19,229 bases of DNA from Spirochaeta sp. GTDB taxonomy: Bacteria; Spirochaetota; Spirochaetia; DSM-27196; SLAA01. This document shows positions 7,544 through 15,164 of the stretch, in pieces (the stretch's first letter is position 1; every line of letters starts with the position of its first letter). Under the pieces are notes generated by a model. The model worked only from the letters and a program-made list of their open reading frames with translations, was not told the origin of the DNA and made no database searches. The position numbers and the translations under genes are program-made. Location of the stretch: positions 1 to 19,229 of the forward strand of contig JAIVHN010000193.1 in NCBI GenBank assembly GCA_020201015.1, in the 5' to 3' direction.

Positions 7544-8746
7544 CTAAGGTACGAAATGCTCAGGCCCTCGTGTACTGTTCTCCACCCGAAAGCTTCGGTA
7601 GGCAAAAACAAGAGCCAGGGCTGCCGTGCTCACCCCGAAATAGAAAAACGAACGCTCCAAGCCAAACTGCTCAATGAGCCCACCGAAGAGGAGTGCACCG
7701 ATCGCCAAAAAAGTGTCGATTGTGCTTTCCTGTAATGCGAGCGCCGTGGCCTTCAGCTGGTTGGAAACAAGGTCTACAAGCCAGGCGACCGCAACCGCAA
7801 GTCCGGCCGAGAACCCAATTCCGCCAAGCAGGGCGCTTGCCAAGAACACCGGCAGTGGGGGGCCAGTAAATGATAGCAGGATCACCGCTACTGGCATTGC
7901 AAACACCGCAGGCCACGCTATCCTTCCTCTACCCCACCGGTCCGACAGCCCGCCGGCTACCACATTAGCTACCAGCCCCACGCTTCCGAACACAACGAAA
8001 TACAGGCCTGCGGAGTTACCGCTGCTCTCCGCCAAGAGCGGTAGGTAGCTCAAAATAGCGCTATAGGATAGCGATATGAGCGCAATCCCGCTCAGCACGC
8101 CGCTCACCACAGGAGTGCGAAGCACCAGCATAAAGCCCCCACGGATATCGGTCTGCAGAAGCTTCTCGAGGCGCGGAACGCGCATCACAGCAATTCCGGG
8201 AATTGCAAGGGCATGAATCGCGGCGCTCCCGAGAAACCAGCCGCGGAACCCAAACGCGCCGATGCTATACTCGGCAATCGGAGGCCCTATCAAGATCGTC
8301 GAAGTTACAATGAACCTGTACGCTCCAATATACACCCCTCGCTTTGCCCGCGGCGCGCAGTCGGCAACAAGCGAGCTCGCCGCCGACAGAAACGCACCCA
8401 ACGCAATAGCGTGATACACGCGCGCAAGCAGAAGCGTGGGAACGCTACCGGCTACGGCAAAAGCGATCGGCGCGGTAGCAGAGACCACAGTCCCAATCAA
8501 CAACGGAACCCGACGGCCGTGCCGGTCGGCAAGTGGACCAAAGTAGAAGCGCAGCGCAACACCCGAGAAAAAGAACACCGTGTTCTGTAATCCGCCAAGC
8601 GACGGCCCTCCTCCAAGCTCGAGCACGTACAGCGGGAGGTAGGCAACCGAGGTGAACAGCATGACAAACACACAGAACGCGGCAAAGAACACCGCAGCGA
8701 GCGTTGCGCGGTAGCTAGCTGAATCTGAATCCATGTCGGATATCAT
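7544..8746 (-). CDS. MFS transporter (12-helix efflux-type)
   Basis: About 400 residues with twelve hydrophobic segments. The major facilitator loop motif appears twice: GPLADRHGRRVPLLIG between helices 2 and 3, and the half-repeat GGLSDRWGRGRIAW between helices 8 and 9. This is typical of drug/metabolite:H+ antiporters; the cargo is unknown. The start is unsettled: ATG at 8746 gives MISDMDSDSASYR and is preferred, ATG at 8734 is possible, and a TTG at 8809 would overlap the ATPase stop. None has a strong ribosome site, so translational coupling with the upstream ATPase gene (stop at 8793) is likely. It is followed after 15 bases by the DUF6069-like gene. Confidence 0.9.
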   Translation of the reverse strand: MISDMDSDSASYRATLAAVFFAAFCVFVMLFTSVAYLPLYVLELGGGPSLGGLQNTVFFFSGVALRFYFGPLADRHGRRVPLLIGTVVSATAPIAFAVAGSVPTLLLARVYHAIALGAFLSAASSLVADCAPRAKRGVYIGAYRFIVTSTILIGPPIAEYSIGAFGFRGWFLGSAAIHALAIPGIAVMRVPRLEKLLQTDIRGGFMLVLRTPVVSGVLSGIALISLSYSAILSYLPLLAESSGNSAGLYFVVFGSVGLVANVVAGGLSDRWGRGRIAWPAVFAMPVAVILLSFTGPPLPVFLASALLGGIGFSAGLAVAVAWLVDLVSNQLKATALALQESTIDTFLAIGALLFGGLIEQFGLERSFFYFGVSTAALALVFAYRSFRVENSTRGPEHFVP

Positions 8747-8792
8747 ACACACCGAGTGCTGGTGAGGCAAACCTGACCCCGGCTGATCTTTC

Positions 8793-9635
8793 TCAAAACC
8801 CCAGCTCAATCAGCCACTGTGCGAGCTCCGCCTCCCGGGCCTTCCCGTCCGCGTTGGCCCCTACGCCAGCAACCCCGCCGTCGCTCCCGTTCTCGTCCGT
8901 GGGCCAGGCCCCAAGGCGCTTCTCAGCGACAATGCAGCCGTCAACCATAAAGAGCACCCGCTCGGTGCGGGAGGCAACCTTGACGTCGTGGGTCACCAGC
9001 ATTACCGTGGTGCCCTCACGGTGTACCCCGCCAAGCAGGTCCATGATCTCGCCTGACGCCTTTGAGTTCAGCGCTCCGGTAGGCTCATCGCCAAAGATGA
9101 TGTCCGGTTTATTGATGAGTGCGCGGCAGATGCCGACTCGCTGCAGTTGACCGCCGGAGGCCTGGGTAATGTCGTTGCCAGCAATCTCGGTTATGCCCGT
9201 CTGTTCCATCAGCTCGGCGGCCCGCTGTTCAACCTCGCGACGGGTTCGGTTGCCGCACAGGTATCCGGAGAGCACAATGTTGTCAAAGATTGAGAGGTTC
9301 TTTAGCAGATGGATCTGCTGAAAGATGAAGCCCATGTTGGTCAGCCGAATCCGAGCGAGGGCGGGTTCGGGCAGCCGCGACAGCTCCACACCGTTGAACA
9401 GAACGCGGCCCGAGCTCATTCGGTCCATCCCACAAATGTTGTACAGCAGGGTGGACTTTCCGGAGCCCGAGGCCCCCATCACCGCAACAAACTCTCCTCG
9501 CTGTATACTCAGGTCTACCGCCTTCAGCGCCGGCAGTTCGTTGTCTTTTCCCAAAACATAGTTTTTTGTTAACTGAGATGCCTCAATGACGGTGCTGTTT
9601 GTTCGGCTCATATTCATTGTGTTCATCGTTTTCAT
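8793..9635 (-). CDS. ABC transporter ATP-binding protein, MacB/LolD type
   Basis: A 280-residue ATPase that should power the FtsX-type permease encoded just upstream. Visible motifs are Walker A GASGSGKST (54-62), the Q-loop in GFIFQQIHLLKNLS (102-115), signature ASGGQLQRVGI (159-169, with A replacing the usual L), Walker B DIIFGDEPTGALN (178-190) and the H-loop in LVTHD (213-217). DEPTGAL and the sequence around the Q-loop place it in the MacB/LolD/FtsE branch, whose members drive mechanotransmission or lipoprotein/peptide export rather than ordinary transport. The C-terminal 40 residues are Gly/Ala-rich and acidic, longer than in LolD. The start at 9635 is chosen because GGAGG lies 6 bases upstream. 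It begins 28 bases after the permease stop. Confidence 0.95.
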   Translation of the reverse strand: MKTMNTMNMSRTNSTVIEASQLTKNYVLGKDNELPALKAVDLSIQRGEFVAVMGASGSGKSTLLYNICGMDRMSSGRVLFNGVELSRLPEPALARIRLTNMGFIFQQIHLLKNLSIFDNIVLSGYLCGNRTRREVEQRAAELMEQTGITEIAGNDITQASGGQLQRVGICRALINKPDIIFGDEPTGALNSKASGEIMDLLGGVHREGTTVMLVTHDVKVASRTERVLFMVDGCIVAEKRLGAWPTDENGSDGGVAGVGANADGKAREAELAQWLIELGF

Positions 9636-9663
9636 TGTCGTCCTCCGTGGTTTCGTAATCGCG

Positions 9664-11942
9664 TCATTCCACAATTGTGGTGGCGATATTGGTATTTTTG
9701 ATGCGAGAGACGCTGACGAGCGTGGTCAATACAACCGCGGACGCAAGCAGCAGCGGAAGTAGTAGGTAAGCTTGCAGCGGGTGAATCACAAAGCGGATCT
9801 GCGCCGCGCCCATGAAGGACCACAGCAGACCGACCGCCCGTTCGCCCACTGTGTTGGACAGCACGGTACCGGCAACGACACCGATCGCCAGAAGCACAAG
9901 GGCGGTGCTCAGGTACTGCAGCCGGATATGCTGCAACGAGAAGCCCAGACTCTTCATGATGGCAATGCGCGAGCGGTCCTTGATCAACACCATCTTCAGA
10001 AACAGTGCGGTGATCAGAGTCGCCACCACCAGCCCAATTCCTATCGCCCCAACCACTACCCGAGCCAGTTGTGAGATTGTCTGTCCCAGAGTCTCGGCGA
10101 TGTATCCGTCCAGGTCGGTAATCCGCGCCGGATGGAAGAGCCGCGAGTACTCAGCTCAACGGGAATGGGCGCCTTGGCCGTTCTACCGCCGTTGGTCACG
10201 TCCTGGTAAATTCCGCTGACCGTCAAGGCTCGCTCCTTGCCGTCTACCAGCAACACGAGTGAGTCGCCAAGGCTCCGTTCCAGATCTTGGGCATTCAGTA
10301 CCGAAAGCGCGATCTCGTTCTCCCCACGCGGGGCTGCTCCTTTTACGAACTCCAGGGGAAAGCGCGAGAAGTCACCCGTTTCTACCGCCATGCTCTCCTG
10401 CGTTCCGTTCTCATGAAGCAGGGTAAACCGTGCGGTGACCAGCGGTGAGAAGCGCGCGACCTCCGCGTCGGCGGCCACGGTGTCTACCATCTCTTCAAAG
10501 CGTGTAGCAACACGGTCCGTCTGCCGCAGATCAATGCGAATGTCGCTGCGGCTAATCCCCATATAGGCCGTGAGTGATGGGTCGTTCAAGGTAGAATGAA
10601 AGTGAAACGGAACCAGAATGATTGCTGAGCAGACCGCGAAGATGCCCACCACCAGCGCGAAGAGCCGCGGCCGTTGTGTAACGTCGCGGATACCCAGGAC
10701 GATGTTCACCGCGGCCCTTCTGCCGGTGCGGAGGGGGAGTACCCCGACGCGCCGGAGGCCCCCGTCGACCGCGCGCCCTCGCAGAGCGGCCACCGCGCTA
10801 ATGCGGTGTACCCGCCGCAGGATCAAGGCCGCGGACCCAACCACCATGGCCCCCACCAACACGGCCGCCGCAGGCGGAATGAGCTGCAGCATGAGCGGAG
10901 CTTCCGCCGACCCCAGAAAATCAGTGATGTTGGCCCTAAGCGCCGGGCCCGCGGCAAGTGAAACCAGATATCCAGCTACTGCGGCAATACCCCCAAGGGC
11001 AATGTACTTGATTAGGTAGATACGCCTAATGTCCCGACGATCCATGCCAATTGCCTTCATCACGCCGATCTCGCGGTAGTCTTCCTCAATTGTTGCAACA
11101 ATGGTGAATCGCAGACAGAGCACCGCAATGAGCATGAGCAACAGGCTCAGAACCACGACCACCGCGGCCACCATTCCGTCGGTCAGGGCGTTGAACACGC
11201 GAAAAATTCTATGGTCAACTGACGGGCCACGGTCAGGGAGCCTGGCCTCGGTATACGCGGCGGCGAGTTCGCCGGTCCGGCTCGCGTCGCTCAGGTGGAA
11301 CTCAATCAGGTACTCAATGCCGGGAAGATTGCTTCTGAGCGCAGCGTAGTCGGATTGGTGCACCAGAAAACGCTTGGAGTGAATGATTGACGGGTTCATC
11401 ATTGCATCCCGAACAAAACCCGCAATCCGGAACTCGCGCGAGAACGCACCCGTATCAATCCGCACTCGGTCGCCGAGAGCAAGGTCGCGCGCTTCGCGGT
11501 AGTAGAGCGGCACCCCAATCTCCCCCGGACCCGGAAGCATCGGTTGGTTGTTGCGGTCAAGTAGGAAGTCAAAATGCTCGTTCTGCACCACAAAACTTAT
11601 GTCCATAACGCCGTTATCCTCGGTTGAGGGCCAGCTTCCCAGAGTCAGGTGCGATCCGTCCACGGTGATCATCTCCACAATCTGGTACTGATCAACAAGG
11701 GGATTGGCTGCCGCCCACCCTTCTACCTGCTTCCGGTCGAGCTCGCCTGCGTGCATCTGCACCAAATGAGGGGCCATGGACTGCGCAAACAGCGCGTCTA
11801 TCGAGGTCTTGAGTTGAACAATGAGTCCCGCGCCGCTTGATAGCAGAAATGCCGACATCGCCACCAGTGCAAAGATCACCACCATGATAACCCGGTTACG
11901 CACCGCATCTCGTCTCAGAATCCGAAAAAGAATAGCCATCAT
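9664..11942 (-). pseudogene. ABC transporter permease, MacB/FtsX type, interrupted by a frameshift
   Basis: Two overlapping frames together make one long permease of roughly 750-760 residues. The 5' frame (11942 to a stop at 10056) has an N-terminal helix, an extracytoplasmic domain, an FtsX-type core (VVVLSLLLMLIAVLCLRFTI, then DYREIGVMKAIGM and following helices) and a second helix pair. The 3' frame (to 9664) carries the second FtsX core, with IAIMKSLGFSLQHIR followed by two more helices. Sense switches from one frame to the other around 10144-10158: before it the protein reads GGRTAKAPIPVE, after it YSRLFHPARITDLDGYIAE in the other frame. A single-base indel would explain this; a real mutation and a sequencing error cannot be told apart. 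ATG at 11942 (AGGAGG 10 bases upstream) is used; ATG at 11987 (GGAGG 8 bases upstream) overlaps the preceding stop and is an alternative. Confidence 0.88.
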
Positions 11943-11976
11943 CGTTGTAGCGCCTCCTGCGCTCGGGGCGAACTGG

Positions 11977-13041
11977 TTAACGCCCATTGTGCGATCCTCC
12001 CAGCGGGTAGAGCGCACTTACCGAGATAAACCAGCCCTCGCCCGCGGACTCGGTTACGCTTTCACGGTAGCGCACCCGTGAATCAAAGGCGTAGCCTCCG
12101 GAGAGTTTCAACAGGGTCAAGTCGACGGTGCCAAACAGCGCGTAAGAGTGCAGTTCCAGCGACTCATCTTTAGCTTCCAGAGCAAACTCATATGCCTCAC
12201 TTTTTATCCCAACTGCCACTCCGGCCAGATCTCCCATTGGGTGCTCCGGAGTGAAAAAACGGTAAACCAAGGCTGCCTCGAAGAGCAAGTCACGTTCGTC
12301 GCGCAGTTGATCAACCCGCGCATCCAGGGTCGCGCGAAGACGGCTCTGTGGCGCCAACACAAGACCGAGGTTAGGCCCGGTGATAAAGTCCAGATTTGCA
12401 GTCAGCAGCCGCGACTCCCAAGCGGCACGGATTAGCGGTACCGGAATAAGGGGCCAGGGATCCCCACCAGGGGTCTCTATCCCAAAGTCACTGACCGCCA
12501 GCCCGCCTCCAAGTACCAGCGAGAAGTGCGGCTGCTGCACAACCTCGTAGCCGTAAACCGCGGCCGCCTGAAAGGTGCGGATCCCCCCGACCACCGGCCG
12601 GTCAGACTCGCTCTTGAAGAACCCCAGGTACCGGTGTCTATCTCTTTGTCCGTCGGCCATGAGTTCAATGGAGTGGTAGGTGTCGGGATAGTCGCACTCC
12701 AGCTTCTTCTGAAACAAGTGATGGCTGTACAGTCCAACGAGAAACAGACTCTCGTCGGCGACAATCACTCCGGCGCCGGGAGAGTGCACCGTCTGCGACT
12801 CAAGCGAGAGCAGTTGGTACTGAGCAAGGGGAATAACCTGCAGCCCCGAGCCAGCTGGCACCACGGGGTCGGCCGCTGGCGCGAGGTCGGCTGCTGCGCC
12901 GGGATCGGCCACCGCCGCGGGTCCTGCCGCCAACACAGGGTCGGCTGCTGGCGCGAGATCGGCTGCCGCCGCAGGCGCAGTTCCAAACATGAGCCACGCT
13001 GCAAGCAGCGCGACCAGAAAGCTTGACGTTGTTCGAATCAT
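11977..13041 (-). CDS. Secreted protein, probable outer-membrane beta-barrel
   Basis: A 354-residue protein with a clear signal peptide: basic MIRTTSS, a hydrophobic core FLVALLAAWLMF, and a cleavage-like end APAAAAD near residue 27. Residues 27-65 are an Ala/Pro/Asp-rich linker holding two copies of ADLAPAADPV. The rest alternates polar and hydrophobic residues with frequent aromatics, as in beta-barrels (LQVIPLAQYQLLSLES, HFSLVLGGGLAVSDFG, LLFEAALVYRFF, and the C-terminal strand GWFISVSALYPLGG). I do not recognise a named family with confidence. GGAGG lies 5 bases before the ATG. It sits between the membrane-bound LuxR gene and the ABC permease; its stop overlaps one candidate permease start, which suggests it works with that transporter, perhaps as an outer-membrane partner. 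Confidence 0.72.
   Translation of the reverse strand: MIRTTSSFLVALLAAWLMFGTAPAAAADLAPAADPVLAAGPAAVADPGAAADLAPAADPVVPAGSGLQVIPLAQYQLLSLESQTVHSPGAGVIVADESLFLVGLYSHHLFQKKLECDYPDTYHSIELMADGQRDRHRYLGFFKSESDRPVVGGIRTFQAAAVYGYEVVQQPHFSLVLGGGLAVSDFGIETPGGDPWPLIPVPLIRAAWESRLLTANLDFITGPNLGLVLAPQSRLRATLDARVDQLRDERDLLFEAALVYRFFTPEHPMGDLAGVAVGIKSEAYEFALEAKDESLELHSYALFGTVDLTLLKLSGGYAFDSRVRYRESVTESAGEGWFISVSALYPLGGSHNGR
12862..12963. repeat. Ala/Pro/Asp-rich coding repeat in the secreted protein
   Basis: Two copies of a ten-residue unit ADLAPAADPV are encoded 72 bp apart, separated by the related stretch LAAGPAAVADPGAA. The DNA is correspondingly repetitive, with recurring GGCGCGAG-TCGGCTG blocks. The segment directly follows the signal peptide and is probably a flexible linker whose length may vary between strains. 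Confidence 0.6.
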
Positions 13042-13077
13042 TGAATCCTCCACAGTTCCTGTCGTGATGGTCAAAGC

Positions 13078-13096
13078 GTAGACGCACAACAGTGGA
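13078..13096 (-). promoter_or_regulatory. Motif shared with the LuxR gene promoter
   Basis: On the minus strand, upstream of the secreted-protein gene, TCCACTGTTGTG is followed 2 bases later by TCTAC. The LuxR promoter carries TCCACGCTGTTGTG followed 2 bases later by TATAC. The near-identity of both the block and the following -10-like element suggests a common operator or promoter element, perhaps bound by the LuxR protein. Two sites only, so this is a hypothesis. Confidence 0.4.
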
Positions 13097-13135
13097 GCTC
13101 ATATCGAACAAAGGTCCTATTTTGCCGGAATCGGC

Positions 13136-13153
13136 CTACGATCTTCGTCGTAG
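13136..13153. other. Short hairpin after the LuxR gene
   Basis: CTACGA and TCGTAG form a six-pair stem around a six-base loop, just after the LuxR stop at 13164 on the minus strand. No T-run follows, so it may be a weak attenuator or processing site rather than an intrinsic terminator. The surrounding stretch 13042-13163 holds no gene. Confidence 0.3.
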
Positions 13154-13163
13154 TAGAGTGGAA

Positions 13164-14126
13164 TCAGCCCCGGAGCTTGTTAAGCAGCTCAACACGGCTG
13201 CCCGCGCCAACCTTCTGGTACAGGTTGTAGATGTGAGTACGTACGGTGGCTGGCGATATGCTCAGATCGGCGGCAATCTGTTTGTTGGCCATGCCTCGGG
13301 CAATTAACACTGCAATTTCGGCCTCACGGGCAGAGAGGTTGAGCATTCGGCGCCGCTCGTCCGGTACCGCCTCCATCATTGGCGTTCCGCCTTCGTCCGG
13401 CTTGAGCAGCCGGATCGCCGCACTCATGGACACGAGGTTGAGTGAGAGATAGAGAAACTGGTCTAGCGAGAGGGTCGGCAACCAAGGCAGTCTGGCAATC
13501 TCGACGGCAAACTCAATGAGTCCCGCGGGTGCAAAGACCAGTGCCCACAGTCCGTACCTACGAACTAAGGTGCGGATCGCTTCGGGTTCATTGGGGTTGA
13601 GGGGGCCGCGTGCGGTGAGGCCAAACTTTGCCAGAGCAAGTGCCACCACAACATGGCCCACGAGCGCCCACACCTGCGCAGCTCCAAAGCGCTCATTGGC
13701 AACCTGCGCCGTGCCTCCAGTCGCATCATGCCCAAACACCACAATCAGCGCGGCGTTGGTGAGCGTCCAGAGAATGACCAGCGATGCGAGAACCTCCATC
13801 ACTGTCGGCCGAAATCGCCGACGCTTCCTCGGCGACACCATTCGGTGAACCAGCACCCCACCGGTCACCCACACCGCCGAGTTGAGCAGCGCGAGCACGA
13901 TTCGCAGCACCACTACAGTAGTGCCGGAAATGCCCCCGGGCAGGCCAGCCATATAGAAGTAGACAACAATGAGCCCCATCCCCACCAGAAAGAGCGACTG
14001 AAAGATCAGAAGCGGCCCCAGGAGCCTGCTGCTTGGCAGGCGCAGCTTCAGAAGCGCCAGCGCGGTAACACCCATGAAGCCGGTTGCGAAGAAGAGAGCG
14101 TAAAAAACGATCAGGATATGCTGCAT
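13164..14126 (-). CDS. Membrane-bound LuxR-family transcriptional regulator
   Basis: A 320-residue protein joining a sensor membrane domain to a DNA-binding domain. Seven transmembrane helices are visible in residues 1-240, beginning LIVFYALFFATGFMGVTALA and ending FLYLSLNLVSMSAAI. A LuxR/GerE helix-turn-helix follows (about 263-318): LSAREAEIAVLIARGMANKQ, then IAADLSISPATVRTHIYNLY and KVGAGSRVELLNKL. The motif is complete, including the recognition helix. No phosphoacceptor receiver domain is present, so the signal is probably sensed in or across the membrane. The ATG at 14126 follows GGGGG and a TGn-TATACT promoter; an upstream in-frame start would lie before the promoter. It is the first gene of the locus and is likely to control the downstream export genes and itself. 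Confidence 0.9.
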   Translation of the reverse strand: MQHILIVFYALFFATGFMGVTALALLKLRLPSSRLLGPLLIFQSLFLVGMGLIVVYFYMAGLPGGISGTTVVVLRIVLALLNSAVWVTGGVLVHRMVSPRKRRRFRPTVMEVLASLVILWTLTNAALIVVFGHDATGGTAQVANERFGAAQVWALVGHVVVALALAKFGLTARGPLNPNEPEAIRTLVRRYGLWALVFAPAGLIEFAVEIARLPWLPTLSLDQFLYLSLNLVSMSAAIRLLKPDEGGTPMMEAVPDERRRMLNLSAREAEIAVLIARGMANKQIAADLSISPATVRTHIYNLYQKVGAGSRVELLNKLRG

Positions 14127-14157
14127 CGGCGCCCCCAGGCTGCTCTGACTTGGGTGG

Positions 14158-14178
14158 AGTATACCACAACAGCGTGGA
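14158..14178 (-). promoter_or_regulatory. Promoter and possible operator of the LuxR gene
   Basis: The minus strand reads TGG-TATACT, an extended -10 element (TATACT at 14158-14163), giving a leader of about 25 bases before the ATG at 14126. A good -35 is lacking, which is normal for extended -10 promoters and fits activator control. Just upstream is an inverted repeat, CCAC-GCTGTT-GTGG, part of the TCCACGCTGTTGTG block shared with the next gene's promoter. Confidence 0.5.
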
Positions 14179-14256
14179 ATCCAAATCACCCTCTATCCGG
14201 CAGCCCAAATTATCAGTACCTTTCTCGGGAGCATGAAGCCAAACTCAGCAGCTAAA

Positions 14257-14403
14257 ATGAACGAAACGAAATTGTGTAAGACCTGCGGGAGACCCTTTGC
14301 TAATCGGAAAAAGTGGGAATCCCGGGGGCTTTGGAACCAAATTGAATACTGTAGTAAAAGATGTCAGCAAAACCGAAATACAATAACCAACAAGAACACG
14401 TAG
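14257..14403 (+). CDS. DUF2256 small zinc-ribbon protein
   Basis: A 48-residue protein with the DUF2256 pattern: LCKTCGRPFANRKKWESRG, then WNQIEYCSKRC. Cysteines at 7, 10, 32 and 36 (C-x2-C and C-x3-C) would bind one zinc. DUF2256 proteins have no established function. The frame is also open to an ATG at 14233 (adding MKPNSAAK); that ATG has GGGAG only one base away, too close to be useful, so 14257 is preferred with moderate certainty. The C-terminal 14 codons overlap the start of the next gene in another frame, so the two are likely to be translationally coupled. Confidence 0.82.
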   Translation: MNETKLCKTCGRPFANRKKWESRGLWNQIEYCSKRCQQNRNTITNKNT

Positions 14404-14822
14404 AAGATATCCTTAAGCTATCCCAGGGCAAACGAACGAGTCGTCGCATTGGGTCTCGCGCGGTTCCACACCGACTGAACAGGGAAGAACGCATGAGTTT
14501 CGACCGGGCTCTAAAACGGGGGTGGCTTTCATGCAACGGCCTGCGCTCGGCCCTCTGGAATACGTATCGGGAGTTCCAACATGCCCACGGGATAGCGGCG
14601 GTAATTCACGAAAAGACTCCCTACCAAGACAGATTGTACTGTCTTTTCCCTCCCGAATGGGATGCTAACCAAAGGCCCGTGCTGCCCATACCAGAGTTTT
14701 CCTGGCCCGTTGAACAGCTTGATTGGGGCTGGTGTTGGAACGATGTCCCCAGAAACGATGTTCCCAAGGCTGTGCATGAGATTCTAAAACGGACCATGGA
14801 CGCACATCATCACCTGGAATAG
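14361..14822 (+). CDS. Hypothetical protein, downstream of and overlapping the DUF2256 gene
   Basis: A 153-residue soluble protein rich in Trp, Arg and His. The centre reads LNREERMSFDRALKRGWL, then LWNTYREFQHAHGIAAVIHE; the C-terminal half has FSWPVEQLDWGWCWNDVP and a His-rich tail DAHHHLE. The (E)ERxxFxRALKRG opening is a pattern I associate with small uncharacterised proteins of about 100-150 residues, but I cannot name the family. The start at 14361 overlaps the DUF2256 gene by 43 bases and has little ribosome site. ATG at 14493 has AGGGA 7 bases upstream but would cut into the conserved-looking LNREER segment. Codon use is consistent with a real gene. Confidence 0.6.
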   Translation: MSAKPKYNNQQEHVEDILKLSQGKRTSRRIGSRAVPHRLNREERMSFDRALKRGWLSCNGLRSALWNTYREFQHAHGIAAVIHEKTPYQDRLYCLFPPEWDANQRPVLPIPEFSWPVEQLDWGWCWNDVPRNDVPKAVHEILKRTMDAHHHLE

Positions 14823-14831
14823 TCCCGTCTC

Positions 14832-14858
14832 TTGTGCTTCTTGTGCCTCTTGTGTTTC
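14832..14858. repeat. Three 9-bp tandem repeats, TTGTGCYTC
   Basis: TTGTGCTTC, TTGTGCCTC and TTGTGTTTC stand head to tail immediately after the hypothetical gene. They are noncoding and lie directly in front of the GC-rich hairpin repeat. Confidence 0.75.
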
Positions 14859-14868
14859 AACGGTGAGC

Positions 14869-14910
14869 TTGGGCACCCCCGGCGGCCTTACGGCAGCCGG
14901 GTCGAGGTGT
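14869..14910. repeat. GC-rich hairpin repeat, partial copy
   Basis: Begins TTGGGCACCCCC and contains the hairpin CCCGGC-G-GCC-TTAC-GGC-A-GCCGGG. The same start and hairpin occur at 18249, where the element continues for a further 80 bases or so. The outer CACC/GGTG pairing is also kept here. The loop (TTAC versus TCAC) and one unpaired base differ while every paired base of the inner stem is retained. It sits just downstream of the RelE remnant. Confidence 0.6.
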
Positions 14911-14936
14911 TTTGTGATCTCGACGATGAATAGCTG

Positions 14937-15161
14937 TCACCGATGGAGTTCATCATGGGTTCCAACGTTCACGGGGATGGATCACGGTGTCGTCGTTGAT
15001 AATGAACTCAAGACTGATTCTATAGCTCATATTGATTGATACGCTGTACAGTCCATCAAGTCTGCCGGTCGGCTCGTGGAGTCGTAGGGACGGATGTGAT
15101 GGGTGGGACTCAACAGATTCCTGTTTGCCTCGAACCGATATGATCGCTCTACTTGTACCAT
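14937..15161 (-). pseudogene. RelE/ParE-family toxin remnant with two frameshifts
   Basis: Read on the minus strand from ATG at 15161, three frames together give a RelE/ParE-like C-terminal domain: MVQVERSYRFEANRNLLSPT, then HPSLRLHEPTGRLDGLYSVS, INMSYRISLEFIINDDTVI, and finally PVNVGTHDELHR before a stop at 14937. The HPSLRxH, GLYSxSIN-xYRI and GTHDE elements are characteristic of this mRNA-interferase family and lie in the correct order. Frame changes fall near 15091-15103 and 14973-14982. The recovered part is about 72 residues. It begins 3 bases after the mazF stop, so it looks like a second, dead toxin attached to the mazEF operon. No dedicated antitoxin for it is seen. Confidence 0.65.
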
Positions 15162-15164
15162 TAT

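Noticed and set aside
10618..11019. Plus-strand open frame of about 133 codons inside the permease
   Set aside because: It is antisense to a well-supported membrane protein and is Arg/Pro/Thr-rich, as expected from the opposite strand of GC-rich coding DNA.
13653..14255. Plus-strand open frame of about 200 codons opposite the LuxR gene
   Set aside because: It is His/Pro/Gln-rich antisense sequence with no ribosome site; the opposite strand has seven helices and a complete helix-turn-helix.
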